Source: Kocuria sp.
GTDB lineage: Bacteria > Actinomycetota > Actinomycetes > Actinomycetales > Micrococcaceae
Length of the DNA: 64,000 nucleotides
Reading direction: 5' to 3'
Assembly: GCA_030524035.1 (NCBI GenBank)
Contig: JAUNHG010000003.1
Location: forward strand, 1 to 64,000
Position numbers and translations under genes: made by a program. Under the pieces are notes generated by a model that was given only the letters and a program-made list of their open reading frames with translations, was not told the DNA's origin and did not search any database. The first letter of the stretch is position 1. Each line of letters begins with the position of its first letter. Positions 1-6,791 of this stretch are shown one piece after another.

Positions 1-60
1 CAAATTTGGTATCAACAAACATGAAACACTATTGAGTTCTCAAACAACAGACCAGTAGAA
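1..60 (-). promoter_or_regulatory. rRNA operon leader with boxA antitermination site (16S gene outside window)
   Basis: Read on the minus strand, 49-35 gives TGTTGTTTGAGAACT, which matches the actinobacterial rrn boxA. It is followed by TCAATAGTGT and an AT-rich stretch, the arrangement found upstream of 16S rRNA in mycobacteria and relatives. This implies an rRNA operon running leftwards out of the window. The assignment rests on recalled leader sequences, and no rRNA gene sequence is present here. Confidence 0.6.
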
Positions 61-381
61 CCAGCACCCACCACATGACGAAGCACACAGAACCCCGGGA
101 AATTCACGCTACCCGCCTCAACGGGCTACGGCCGAAAAACACTACCCGATCCATCCTTGCCCTGCAACCGCACCCTGTACGAACACGGAGCTGCTCACAA
201 AATCGTGGAAGAGGTGTTTACCAACCGGCATGGCCGCCTATTCGCCGAGTTGCTCCATCAAGAAGCTCTCCAGCTCACGGCAACAGACGAACACACTACA
301 CACAACCCCACAGCACCGCAACCGATCGACGCGACTCAGCTAAACCTGGATCCACCGATCCACTGCCACCCGGAGGTTCTC
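61..381. other. no recognised gene between the rrn leader and the IS481 remnant
   Basis: Open frames of about 100 codons exist here, but none resembles a protein I recognise and they overlap one another. The stretch probably holds rrn promoter DNA and the outer end of the IS481 element. I could not identify an IS481 terminal repeat with confidence. Confidence 0.4.
139..167 (-). promoter_or_regulatory. candidate rrn promoter
   Basis: On the minus strand TTGCAG (167-162) and TAGTGT (144-139) are separated by 17 bases. This resembles a sigma-70/SigA-type promoter pointing towards the boxA leader. Both hexamers are imperfect, so this is only a candidate. Confidence 0.25.
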
Positions 382-1273
382 GTGTCCCACCGTAGTGCCC
401 GTCTGACCGTCCATAGCCGCCTGTTGATCGTCCAGCACCATCAGGGTGGCTGAAAACAGACCCACATCGCGGCAGCGATGGGTGTCTCACGTAAGTGCGT
501 GAAGTACTGGCTCGACCGTTATGAAGCCGAGGGCGAGCCGGGTCTGGAAACCCAGTCCTCGCGGCCGCGCTCGATGCCAACCAAGACCAGTCCTGAGGTC
601 GAAGAGAAGGTCCTCGCAGCACGCGTTGCATATCGCGACGGTCCTGATGTTTTAGCGCCCAAGGTCGGAGTGCCGGCCCGGACGATCTCGCGGATCCTGC
701 CCCGCCACGGCGTGCCCTACCTGCGCGAATGCGACCCGATCACCGGGGAGGTGATCCGATCCTCGAAGACCACCGCGGTGCGTTACGAACACGACCGGCC
801 CGGTGAGCTGGTACACATGGACGTGAAGAAGATCGACCGCATCCCCGATGGTGGCCGCTGGCGTGTCCATGGACGTGAGAACCGCGAAGCCACCAAAAGA
901 CCGCGCCAAGAAGATCGGATACGACTACATCCACTCGCTCGTCGACGACCATTCACGGCTGGCGTACTCAGAGGTCTTGCCCGACGAGAAAGGACCAACC
1001 TGCGCGGCGTTCCTCGAACGCGCCATCGACTACTTCGCTGCCCATGGCATCGCCCGGATCGAACGGTTGATGACCGACAACGCCTGGGCCTACCACTACC
1101 CGCTGCGCGAGATCTGCGCCGCCTACAGGATCCGGCAGATGTTCATCCGACCACACTGCCCATGGCAAAACGGCAAGGTCGAGCGCCTCAACCGCACGCT
1201 GGCCACCGAATAGGCCTACCGCCAGCCCTTCACCACCAACCAGGAGCGAGCAGCCGCCCTTGCGCCGTGGCTC
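382..1273 (+). pseudogene. IS481-family transposase, multiply disrupted and 3'-truncated
   Basis: A DDE transposase remnant of the IS481 family. The likely start is GTG at 382 after GGAGG. An in-frame TGA at 451-453 replaces an expected Trp codon. The helix-turn-helix part (MGVSRKCVKYWLDRY, from 478) and the first catalytic Asp (HMDVKK) are in that frame. At an A-run (895-898) an apparent one-base insertion moves the rest into the next frame, which carries DYIHSLVDDHSRLAYSE, the second Asp (MTDNAW) and the Glu (NGKVERLNRT). A TAG at 1211-1213 interrupts the C-terminal part, which is lost near 1273 where FkbM-like sequence begins. The element cannot make a functional transposase. Confidence 0.85.
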
Positions 1274-1852
1274 AAGTACGTTCCGAAGGTTGGTACAATT
1301 CTGGACCTCGGTGCCAATATTGGCCTCGCCTCGCTCAGTATGGCGGCCCGGTATCCAGACGCCAAGGTTGTGTGCATTGAACCGGTCGAGGAAAACGTAA
1401 ATATGCTCGAGATCAATCGTGCGCTTAATGGGTTTGACATGGAAATCACTCAGGCCGCCGTCGATGCCGCTTCTGGCGAGGTCGAGCTGTTCCCAAACGA
1501 ATGGTGGAGCTCTAGCACGATTATGGCCGAAATCGCGGGCGCCAGAGAGGGGAACCCAGGTCGGATGGAGCAGCCTCTGGCACTTAAGCCCCAACGGGTT
1601 CGTGCGGCGACCATTGATGAGCTTTCCGAGGAGCACGGGATTGACCGGATCGATGTAGTGAAAATGGACATTGAGGGCGCTGAAGCCGGGATAATGGCAG
1701 GTAACTTGGACTGGCTGGACCGGGTCGGTGTGCTAATCATCGAGATCCACCGCAAGTACGTGGAACCAGGGCCAATTTTTAAAGCCCTAGAATCCAAGGG
1801 TTTCACAGATGTGGATCACCACGGGCCGTGCAACGTCTTCGTGAGGCTGTGA
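1274..1852 (+). pseudogene. FkbM-family SAM-dependent methyltransferase, 5'-truncated
   Basis: The translated sequence carries the FkbM-type SAM-binding motif ILDLGANIGLASLS, followed by the acidic CIEPVEENV strand end and the family motif VVKMDIEGAE, so the catalytic core is present. The upstream part expected for the family is missing because the frame runs straight back into the IS481 remnant (junction about 1273). The first internal ATG, at 1340, lies after the SAM-binding glycines, so a protein begun there would lack motif I. These enzymes often O-methylate sugars or natural products. The substrate here is unknown. The stop is six bases upstream of the MFS gene, which suggests they were once an operon. 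Confidence 0.75.
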
Positions 1853-1857
1853 TCCAG

Positions 1858-3108
1858 ATGGCAACCGAACGGCCAGAATCGACAATGGGCCACTCTGACC
1901 CGATGGTGACTGCCCAACCCCTATGCCTGCGGACAAAAGCGCTGCTTTTACTTATTTTCGGAGCCATGGGCTTCCAGGTGGGAGCATGGGCGCTTTCACT
2001 CCCTGCGGTCGTGAGAGAACTCGGCATCGACGCCCAGCAGCTTGGCTTCACGCTATCCGGTATGGCCATTGCGGGCATCGCCGCGACGGTGTTCTCTGGG
2101 CGGATTGCTGAGCGCATCACCGTCCGGATAACCCTCACCGTCGCAGCTGCGGCCAGCGGTATCGGCTATCTCATAATGCCGTTACTAGACTCGTACATCA
2201 TCTTCACCATCGGTGCCATGGCGACTGGTGCCGGGCTCGGGATGTTCGACGTGGCTGCCAACGCGGCGGGAAGCCTAGAAGAGCGTAGGAGCGGCAGAAC
2301 ACTGCTGTCCACACTGCACGCGGTGTTTAGTTTCGCCGCCGCGGGCGCCGCTGTGCTGTCCTACGTACTCAACGGTGACTCCGGTTATGCGCCCGCGTTC
2401 TTCGCTGCGGGCGTGGTGTGCATCGTCGGCGCTGGCGCTGCACTGTTGCTGCCAAGCGGCAGCCCTGAACCAGGGGGTGGAGCCAAGGAAGAGAACACTG
2501 CCGATAGCCACAATCTAGCCCGGATATCTGCGGCAGCAGCCCTACTCGCGTTCGTCATCGTGTGCGGATCGTTTACCGTCGACGCAACGTTGGAGGGCTT
2601 CTCCGCGTTGTTCATTAGCCAACTGCCTGGCCAGGGTGCTGCGCAAAGCGCTTTCGGACTCGCGTCGTTGTACATTGCCTCCGCGCTCGGCCGAACGGTC
2701 TCCACAACGGTGATTAACCGATTCGGCGACTGGCGGACGTTGCTAATTGGTCTCTGCATCGTGGTTGCGGGCGTGGTCGTATTGATCTGGATCGAGGCAT
2801 CGTGGGCTAGCGCGGCAGGCATGCTTCTAATCGGATTTGGAATTGCCCCTGCGGCTCCGATCGGCTACTCGGTGATGGGGCGGAGCCGCGCCACCGGTGT
2901 GGAGCGGGCCACTGCAAGGCTCACGACTGCGGGCTATGGCGCATTCGTACTTGCACCAATGGTGATCGGCGTGGTCGGCAACGAGTCGCTGTCCGACGGA
3001 TTTCGTCTCTTACCTATCCTCCTTGCGGCGATGATATTGGTGACGGCATGGTTCGGTTACAGGCATAACAGGTTCACCCGAAAGCAAGCCAGACCAGACG
3101 TTTTTTAA
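1858..3108 (+). CDS. MFS transporter
   Basis: A 416-residue hydrophobic protein with about 12 predicted membrane segments and the MFS layout of two six-helix halves separated by a hydrophilic loop (around residues 200-220, acidic and Gly-rich). The ATG at 1858 lies five bases after the methyltransferase stop. An in-frame ATG at 1828 would overlap that gene and looks less likely. It is probably an inner-membrane efflux or uptake permease, but the sequence does not reveal the substrate. It sits in an IS-bounded islet with a methyltransferase and a HAD-hydrolase remnant, so it may be an exporter left from a small biosynthetic or resistance cassette. Confidence 0.8.
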   Translation: MATERPESTMGHSDPMVTAQPLCLRTKALLLLIFGAMGFQVGAWALSLPAVVRELGIDAQQLGFTLSGMAIAGIAATVFSGRIAERITVRITLTVAAAASGIGYLIMPLLDSYIIFTIGAMATGAGLGMFDVAANAAGSLEERRSGRTLLSTLHAVFSFAAAGAAVLSYVLNGDSGYAPAFFAAGVVCIVGAGAALLLPSGSPEPGGGAKEENTADSHNLARISAAAALLAFVIVCGSFTVDATLEGFSALFISQLPGQGAAQSAFGLASLYIASALGRTVSTTVINRFGDWRTLLIGLCIVVAGVVVLIWIEASWASAAGMLLIGFGIAPAAPIGYSVMGRSRATGVERATARLTTAGYGAFVLAPMVIGVVGNESLSDGFRLLPILLAAMILVTAWFGYRHNRFTRKQARPDVF

Positions 3109-3195
3109 TGCCTTCGTCAATCGCGGACGCTGCGTTGCGGCCGCCTGCAGCCGATGCTCCGAAAATTCGAAGGAGCGCTTGAAAGGTGGGGTGTC

Positions 3196-3339
3196 GTGAT
3201 CGAAGCGGTTCTGTTCGACGTAGGAGGGGTCCTCATTGGACCAAAGCCGAAGGCTGTGACTGACTTGCTCCAGAAATTCGCGGCAACGTGGGTGCCACCC
3301 GAGGTCGCAGCGCGTTCATTGGGACTGCTGCACGGATAG
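3196..3339 (+). pseudogene. HAD-family hydrolase, N-terminal fragment cut by the IS3 element
   Basis: GTG at 3196 follows a purine-rich AAGGTGGGG and begins VIEAVLFDVGGVL, the HAD motif I with the nucleophile Asp (LFDVGGVL). Only about 47 codons remain compared with 200 or more in the family. The reading frame enters the IS3 inverted repeat at 3321, which supplies the stop codon. The rest of the gene is not found on the far side of the element, so the fragment is non-functional. Confidence 0.75.
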
Positions 3340-4242
3340 GTGACAGTTCCTAGTCACGCCGCCAGTGCGACGGTCGTGTTCATGATGGTCTCGAACTCGA
3401 TGGGCGTCAAACGGCCCAGACGGGCTTGTCGGCGTCCGCCGGTGGTAGGTCCGCTCGATCCAGGTCACGATCGCGATGTGCAGCTGCTCGCGGGTGGTCC
3501 AGGAGCGGCGGTCGAGGACGTTGTTCTGCAGCAGAGCGAAGAAGCTTTCCATGGCGGCGTTGTCCCCGCTCGAGCCGACCCGGCCCATGGATCCGACCAG
3601 GCGATGACGGGCCAGCGCACACAGGAACTTCCGACTGCGAAATTGACTGCCCCTGTCGCTGTGGACCACGCAGCCGGCGACGTCGCCGCGCATCGCGACA
3701 GCGTTCTCGAGCGCCTGAACGGCCAGGCGGGACTTCATCCTCGAGTTGATCGAGTACCCCACGATCTTGCCGGAGCAAGCGTCTTTGATTGCGCAGCAGT
3801 AGAGCTTGCCTTCTACGGTCTTGTGCTCCGTGATGTCGACGAGCCAGAGCTGGTTCGGGGCGTCGGCGGCGAAGACGTGCCGGGCCCGGCCGTCCTCGTC
3901 GACGACCGCGCACAGGTCGTCGTGGACCGACAGGCCCGGCTTCTTACCGTTACGGCCCCGCTTCTTCCCGAACGCGGACCACCAGCCGTTGCCCGACGCG
4001 ATCCGCCACGCGGTCCGGTCTGACATCGCCTCACCCGCGTCGCGGGCCTCATCGGCGAGGAGCCGGTGCCCGAACTCGGGGTCATCTTTGTGGGCGTCGA
4101 ACAGCGCGTTCGCGCGATACGCCTCCACCACCTCGCTCGGGGTGATGGGGGCAGCCAGCCACCGGTAGTAGGGCTGGCGGGAGAGCTTGAGCACCCGGCA
4201 CGTCACCGTCACAGGGACACCTGCGGCGGCGAGCTCTGTCAC
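3316..4242 (-). pseudogene. IS3-family transposase OrfB, frameshifted near its C-terminus
   Basis: The catalytic rve-type integrase half of an IS3 transposase. The HTH_21-like N-terminal segment (SRQPYYRWL) is followed by the DDE core: Asp in LWLVDITEH, Asp in VVHSDRGSQ and Glu in NAAMESFFALL. The GTG start overlaps the orfA stop (GTGA). Near 3435, after TYHRR, the frame changes. Reading one frame over restores a typical ending (RLGRLTPIEFETIMNTT) with a TGA at 3356-3354. As it stands the protein reads through the terminal repeat into flanking DNA. All three catalytic residues precede the shift, so activity is uncertain rather than excluded. Confidence 0.8.
3321..3345. repeat. IS3 element terminal inverted repeat (orfB end)
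   Basis: Matches the reverse complement of 4590-4614 at 24 of 25 positions. It begins GGGACTGCTGCA and ends GGATAGGTGACA. Confidence 0.85.
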
Positions 4243-4547
4243 GAGCGGGTAGAACCTTTTGACGGCAGGTTCGCCTGCGACAGATACGCCGCCGCCCGCC
4301 GGAGGACCTCGTTCTCCTGCTCCAGGAGCCGGTTGCGCTTCTTCAGTTCACGGATCTCCGCGGCCTCGGTCCGGGTCTGGCCGGGCTTCGCGCCCTCGTC
4401 GATGTCGGCGCGACGCATCCACTTCTGCAGCGTCATCGGATGGACACCGAAGTCTTTCGCAATCTGCTCGATCGTCACTCCGGGCTCACGGTTGCGCGCG
4501 ACACGCACGACGTCGCCACGGAACTCGGACGGGTGGGGCTTGGGCAT
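4239..4547 (-). CDS. IS3-family transposase OrfA (HTH protein)
   Basis: About 102 residues starting MPKPHPSEFRGDVVRVAR. It has a transposase_8-type helix-turn-helix (VTIEQIAKDFGVHPMTLQKWMRRA) and a C-terminal leucine-zipper-like stretch (IRELKKRNRLLEQENEVLRR). The ATG at 4547 is preferred over an upstream in-frame ATG that would begin inside the terminal repeat. It ends TCA-AAA-GGT-TCT…TGA, overlapping OrfB in the -1 frame. The A-rich CAAAAGG could be the slippage site that makes an OrfAB fusion, as in other IS3 elements. Confidence 0.85.
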   Translation of the reverse strand: MPKPHPSEFRGDVVRVARNREPGVTIEQIAKDFGVHPMTLQKWMRRADIDEGAKPGQTRTEAAEIRELKKRNRLLEQENEVLRRAAAYLSQANLPSKGSTRS

Positions 4548-4589
4548 AGCAACATCCTTCCAGGCCGCCCATGGGCAAGCCAGATCAGA

Positions 4590-4614
4590 TGTCACCTATC
4601 CATGCAGCAGTCCC
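4590..4614. repeat. IS3 element terminal inverted repeat (orfA end)
   Basis: Begins TGTCACCTATCC and ends TGCAGCAGTCCC. It is the inverted partner of 3321-3345. Confidence 0.85.
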
Positions 4615-5088
4615 GGCGAACAGCTGGCCGCGTTGCGGCGGCAGCGCGATGAGATCGCCATCGAAGTCGAGAGGATCGTCGAGCACCACCCTCTTCAGCC
4701 GGTCCTGACGAGCATGCCCGGAGTCGGCATCAGGACCGCAGCCCGGCTCCTCACCGAAGTCACCACCAGGACCTTCCCCACACCCGGTCATCTCGCCTCC
4801 TACGCCGGCCTCGCACCCGTCACCAGGCGCTCCGGGAACTCGATCCGCGGCGAGCATCCCTCCCAGCGCGGGAACAAGATCCTCAAACGCACCCTGTTCC
4901 TCTCCGCGTTCGCCGCGCTCCGCGACCCCGAATCACGCGCCTACTACGACCGCAAGATCGCCCAGGGCGCCCGTCACAACCAGGCCCTCATCGCTCTCGC
5001 CCGACGCCGCTCCGACGTCCTGTTCGCCATGCTCCGCGACGGTACCCTCTACCAACCCAGACCAGTCGAACCTGCCCTCGCCGCTTGA
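4615..5088 (+). pseudogene. IS110/IS116/IS902-family transposase, C-terminal fragment
   Basis: The open frame entering from the IS3 repeat encodes the Transposase_20-type C-terminal domain. It contains SMPGVGIRTAARLLTE, FPTPGHLASYAGLAPV and the conserved NKILKRTLFLSAFAAL region with RDPESRAYYDRK. The N-terminal DEDD catalytic domain is absent, cut off exactly at the IS3 end at 4614, so the fragment is inactive. The open frame that extends upstream through the IS3 element is a chance reading. Confidence 0.85.
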
Positions 5089-5403
5089 CAGAAGACATAG
5101 AACACCCCCCACGACCAGTTCCTGGACCTCGTCCGCGCCAAGCACCAGCCCAACTGCCTACCCGTGAAGCCCCAGAACCCCACGCGAGCATCTTGACACA
5201 AAGCAACAGGCCGACAGAGCCCTTGCCAACCATGCCCTCCGTCACAGGCCCGCCCTGGAGCGGCTGTCCATGACAAGACGTCCGGCACCGCCGTGATTAC
5301 CCACCACAGATGGGTCACCACCGCCAAGGCCCGGGAGCGCAACGGTGCCGGGCCTTGGCGTCCGCAAGAGACTCTGCGTCCTACAGGCCCCCTCGGGCGA
5401 CGG
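5089..5403. other. intergenic, IS110 3' flank and tyrS terminator region
   Basis: No convincing coding frame. It probably contains the outer end of the IS110 element next to core chromosome, which resumes with tyrS. The one clear structure is the GC-rich hairpin at 5322-5360. Confidence 0.5.
5322..5360 (-). terminator. hairpin downstream of tyrS
   Basis: A perfect 13-bp stem (CGCCAAGGCCCGG with its complement at 5348-5360) and a 13-base loop, 44 bases beyond the tyrS stop. No T-run follows on either strand. Strong GC-rich stems without a U-tract are common at actinobacterial gene ends, so a terminator is likely but not proved. Confidence 0.5.
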
Positions 5404-6714
5404 TCATCCCGTCACGGTCACGATTGCCATGTTCTTCTTGCCTCGCTTGATCAGCGCGTACTTCCCCAAGAGGAGTTCCTCCGGGGACAGTTGGGCATCA
5501 GCACCAGAAACCTTGATGTTGTTCACGGACACCGCGCCCTCAGCCAGCATGCGCCGCGCCTCCGACTTGGACCCGGCCAACAGAGTCTCAACCAACACGT
5601 CCACCAGTCCCAGATGTTCAGGCGACACCTGCGCCGACGGCAGCTCCTTGGCAAGGTCGGCCAAGGTGGCTTCATCCAACCCGGCAAAGTCTCCCTTGCC
5701 GAACACCGCCTCAGATGCGGCAATCGCCTGCCGAGTCGCTGACTCACCATGGACCAAGGTGTTCACATCGGTGGCCAGCACCTTCTGGGCTTCACGCCGG
5801 AACGGCTCCTCCGCCACTTTGCGCTCCAGCTCAGCGATCTCACCCCGCGTACGGAAGGTGAAGACCTTGAGCCGATCGATCACGTCGGCATCTGCCGTGT
5901 TGAGCCAGAACTGGTAGAACGCATACGGGGTGGTCATCTCTGGATTCAGCCAGATCGCGTTACCTTCGGACTTGCCGAACTTGGTGCCGTCCGAGTTGGT
6001 GATCAGCGGCGTGCCGATGGCGTGAACATTGATCCCTTCTGTCTTTCGGATCAGTTCGGTACCTGCGGTCAAGTTGCCCCACTGGTCAGATCCGCCGGTC
6101 TGCAGAACGCAGTTGTAGTCCCGGTACAGGTTCAGGAAGTCGTTGCCCTGCAGTACCTGGTAGCTGAACTCGGCGTAGGAGATGCCCTCATCAGAGTTCA
6201 GGCGCTTGGCCACGATCTCCTTCTTGATCATGGTTCCCACGCGGAAGTTCTTGCCCACTTCACGCAGCAGGTCAATGGCGGAGAGCTTGGAGGTCCAGTC
6301 CAGGTTGTTGACCATCCGGGCGGCGTTGTCGCCGTCGAAGGACAGGAAACGTTCGATCTGCGCACGCAGCTTCTCCACCCATTCGGCCACGACCTCCCGG
6401 GAGTTCAGAACCCGTTCTGTGCTCTGGCGAGGATCGCCGATCAAACCCGTGGAACCGCCCACCAGACCCAGCGGCTTGTGACCGGCCAGCTGCAGACGCC
6501 GCAGGGTCAACAACTGGACCAGGTGGCCCAGGTGAAGGGAGGCAGCAGTGGGATCGAATCCGCAGTAATAAGTGATCGGATCGCCTGCCAGAGCTTCTTC
6601 CAACGCGGCTTCATCCGTGGAGACATGCACCAGACCGCGCCACTTGAGTTCCTGCCAGATGTTGGGGAAGGAGGGATCATTGTGCTGTTGATCGAAGTCA
6701 ATGCTTTCCGTCAC
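5404..6714 (-). CDS. tyrS: tyrosyl-tRNA synthetase
   Basis: A class I aminoacyl-tRNA synthetase that charges tRNA-Tyr in the cytoplasm. It is 436 residues, normal for the bacterial TyrS family. The HIGH-type signature is HLGHL at about 61-65, and the KMSKS equivalent is KFGKS at about 245-249. The tyrosine-pocket sequence YCGFDPTAASLH precedes HIGH, and QTGGSDQWGN is also present. The last 75 or so residues form the S4 RNA-binding domain (EARRMLAEGAVSVNN). It lies 77 bases downstream of the helicase gene on the same strand and may be cotranscribed. No T-box or other leader fits in that gap. Confidence 0.97.
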   Translation of the reverse strand: MTESIDFDQQHNDPSFPNIWQELKWRGLVHVSTDEAALEEALAGDPITYYCGFDPTAASLHLGHLVQLLTLRRLQLAGHKPLGLVGGSTGLIGDPRQSTERVLNSREVVAEWVEKLRAQIERFLSFDGDNAARMVNNLDWTSKLSAIDLLREVGKNFRVGTMIKKEIVAKRLNSDEGISYAEFSYQVLQGNDFLNLYRDYNCVLQTGGSDQWGNLTAGTELIRKTEGINVHAIGTPLITNSDGTKFGKSEGNAIWLNPEMTTPYAFYQFWLNTADADVIDRLKVFTFRTRGEIAELERKVAEEPFRREAQKVLATDVNTLVHGESATRQAIAASEAVFGKGDFAGLDEATLADLAKELPSAQVSPEHLGLVDVLVETLLAGSKSEARRMLAEGAVSVNNIKVSGADAQLSPEELLLGKYALIKRGKKNMAIVTVTG

Positions 6715-6791
6715 CCACGCAAATTTACCAGTCTCTGCGTGGCCGATTCACCGCGGGCCACTCGGCTGCACGCGCACCGCACACGGCTCCC

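Larger units (their letters stand above)
3321..4614 (-). mobile_element. IS3-family insertion sequence (orfA/orfB)
   Basis: A two-ORF element of about 1.29 kb, bounded by 25-bp inverted repeats at 3321-3345 and 4590-4614 with one mismatch. The inner half of the repeat reads GGATAGGTGACA. Both orfs are transcribed on the minus strand. The flanks (…CATT before, CGGC… after) give no obvious 3-4 bp target duplication, and the two sides belong to different genes (HAD hydrolase versus IS110 transposase). The insertion was therefore followed by a deletion or recombination. Confidence 0.88.

Noticed and set aside
4066-4614. Long plus-strand open frame leading into the IS110 fragment
   Set aside because: It is antisense to IS3 orfA/orfB and shows no IS110 homology until after the IS3 repeat, so only 4615-5088 is kept.
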